Shown here: in pieces, positions 6,078 through 6,677 of the stretch | How the letters are laid out: each line of letters begins with the position of its first letter | Position numbering within the stretch: position 1 is the stretch's first letter | From: Desulfobacula sp. | GTDB taxonomy: Bacteria > Desulfobacterota > Desulfobacteria > Desulfobacterales > Desulfobacteraceae | Reading direction: 5' to 3' | NCBI GenBank assembly: GCA_023139225.1 | Contig: JAGLNZ010000521.1 | Location: 1-6,677, forward strand | Length of the DNA stretch: 6,677 nt | The notes under the pieces: model-generated | Seen by the model: the letters and a program-made list of their open reading frames with translations, nothing else | Databases searched by the model: none | What the model was told of the DNA's origin: nothing | Position numbers and translations under genes: made by a program

Positions 6078-6425
6078 ATGGAGAATAAAAATACATCCAT
6101 CCGTATCAAAGTCTGGATCGAGGGTGAAACAGGGGAGACGCTGTTCGGCGCAGGCCAGCTAAATATCCTGGAAGCCATTGAAAAACAAGGGTCCATCAGC
6201 GCTGCTGCAAAATCAATGGGCATGGGATACCGGTCCATGTGGGGTAAGCTCAAAAAGATAGAGCAAAGGATTGGAAAACCTCTCTTGATCAGTAAAAAAG
6301 GAGGGGCCTCAGGCGGCAGATCCGTGTTGACACCTGAGGCAAAATTCATGGTTGAACGATTCAGACAACTTACGAAGCAACTCAATGATGTGTCCGAAAA
6401 AATTTATCACAACATTTATCTTTGA
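6078..6425 (+). CDS. ModE-like winged helix-turn-helix regulator lacking a molybdate-binding domain
   Basis: This is a 115-residue DNA-binding protein that matches the N-terminal domain of ModE, the molybdate-responsive regulator related to the LysR winged helix. Visible signatures are IRIKVWIE (8-15), FGAGQLNILEAIEKQGSISAAAKSMGM (23-49, the helix-turn-helix), YRSMWGKLKKIEQRIGKPL (51-69) and the wing region GGASGGRSVLTPEAK (75-89). Full ModE is about 260 residues and has two C-terminal molybdate-binding (mop/TOBE) repeats; none is present here, as the protein ends soon after the dimerisation helix. Molybdate sensing must therefore be absent or done by a partner. It is divergent from the hydroxylase operon and is the obvious candidate to bind the 5961-5984 palindrome. 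The start is not settled: no good Shine-Dalgarno precedes the ATG at 6078, and an in-frame ATG at 6021 would add 19 residues. The ATG at 6078 is preferred because homologous proteins usually begin only a few residues before the IRIKVWIE strand. Confidence 0.88.
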   Translation: MENKNTSIRIKVWIEGETGETLFGAGQLNILEAIEKQGSISAAAKSMGMGYRSMWGKLKKIEQRIGKPLLISKKGGASGGRSVLTPEAKFMVERFRQLTKQLNDVSEKIYHNIYL

Positions 6426-6439
6426 AATTTATCTTTGAA
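6414..6439. repeat. Perfect tandem duplication of a 13-bp unit across two convergent stop codons
   Basis: ATTTATCTTTGAA occurs at 6414-6426 and again, directly adjacent, at 6427-6439. The first copy contains the TGA (6423-6425) of the ModE-like gene; the second contains the reverse-complement TAA (6429-6431) of clpB. Because the unit can supply a stop in both directions, the duplication has given each convergent gene its own end. No hairpin terminator is seen here. Confidence 0.85.
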
Positions 6440-6677
6440 TCAGGGTCATAGCCTTTTCATCAAAACTGAACTCAATGGTTTCATCCCGGCTGAACTCACC
6501 TTTAAGAATCGTCATTGACAAGGGATTTTCAATTTCCTGCTGGATGACCCGCTTTAAGGGGCGTGCACCAAAGACGGGATCATATCCTTTTTTTGCCAGG
6601 TGCTCCATGGCACTGTCATCCAGATGGATCTGCAGGTTGCGCGATTTTAAGCGTTGATTGAGTTGTTTAATCTGGAT
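6429..6677 (-). CDS. clpB: ClpB disaggregase, C-terminal 82 residues (5' part outside window)
   Basis: This is the end of a Hsp100 AAA+ chaperone that pulls apart protein aggregates together with DnaK. Only the small C-terminal D2 subdomain is visible, read from base 6677 down to the TAA at 6429-6431. The sequence includes INQ-type helix residues (QIKQLNQRLKSRNLQIHL), then GYDPVFGARPLKRVIQQ and EIENPLSMTILKGEF. The GYDPVFGARPLKR element is the sensor-2 motif, with the arginine that contacts ATP in the second ATPase ring. ENPL and the following LKGEF favour ClpB over ClpA or ClpC, which end differently. The C-terminal tail FSFDEKAMTLIQR is a little extended. The gene converges on the ModE-like gene; the two stop codons are 3 bases apart, with no hairpin terminator between them. 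It is probably unrelated in function to the molybdenum operon. Confidence 0.88.
   Translation of the reverse strand: MQIKQLNQRLKSRNLQIHLDDSAMEHLAKKGYDPVFGARPLKRVIQQEIENPLSMTILKGEFSRDETIEFSFDEKAMTLIQR

Noticed and set aside
6014..6385. Minus-strand open frame opposite the ModE-like gene
   Set aside because: The plus-strand frame has clear ModE helix-turn-helix motifs; the opposite frame resembles nothing and lacks a ribosome binding site.

Overview
The window looks like a piece of chromosome from a Gram-negative anaerobe, most likely a sulfate reducer of the Desulfobacteraceae type. This is an inference from three things: moderate GC, the style of the proteins (a sigma-54 activator, ClpB, a molybdenum hydroxylase with a MocA-HD maturation protein), and the tight gene packing. 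No rRNA, tRNA, transposon, CRISPR array or phage gene was seen.

Layout from left to right. Bases 1-449 (+) hold the C-terminal end of an NtrC-family sigma-54-dependent regulator: the end of the AAA+ domain plus a Fis-type helix-turn-helix. It converges on, and overlaps by 10 bases, a minus-strand operon that runs from about 5970 down to 440. In transcription order the operon is: FAD-binding subunit (5899-5018), [2Fe-2S] subunit (4997-4482), molybdopterin-binding large subunit (4495-2135), a MocA-like nucleotidyltransferase fused to an HD domain (2129-954), and a histidine-phosphatase-family protein (up to 1075-440). The three enzyme subunits make a complete xanthine dehydrogenase/xanthine oxidase-family molybdenum hydroxylase. 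The two downstream proteins are good candidates for making or servicing its molybdopterin cytosine dinucleotide cofactor. On the other side of a short divergent intergenic region, on the plus strand, lies a small ModE-type winged-helix regulator (6078-6425, possibly from 6021). It converges on the C-terminal end of clpB (6677-6429, minus), with only 3 bases between the two stop codons.

The divergent region carries a perfect 8-8-8 inverted repeat (CGATATGT, 8-base spacer, ACATATCG, 5961-5984) that resembles a ModE box. It overlaps a perfect TTGACA -35 hexamer pointing into the hydroxylase operon. The simplest reading is a self-contained cassette: a local ModE-like DNA-binding protein without a molybdate-sensing domain, its operator, a molybdenum hydroxylase of unknown substrate, and dedicated cofactor enzymes.

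The most unusual points are the operator-promoter overlap, the truncated ModE, and the MocA-HD/phosphatase junction. At that junction the two genes overlap by 122 bases, and a single-base deletion would turn them into one continuous 562-residue three-domain protein.
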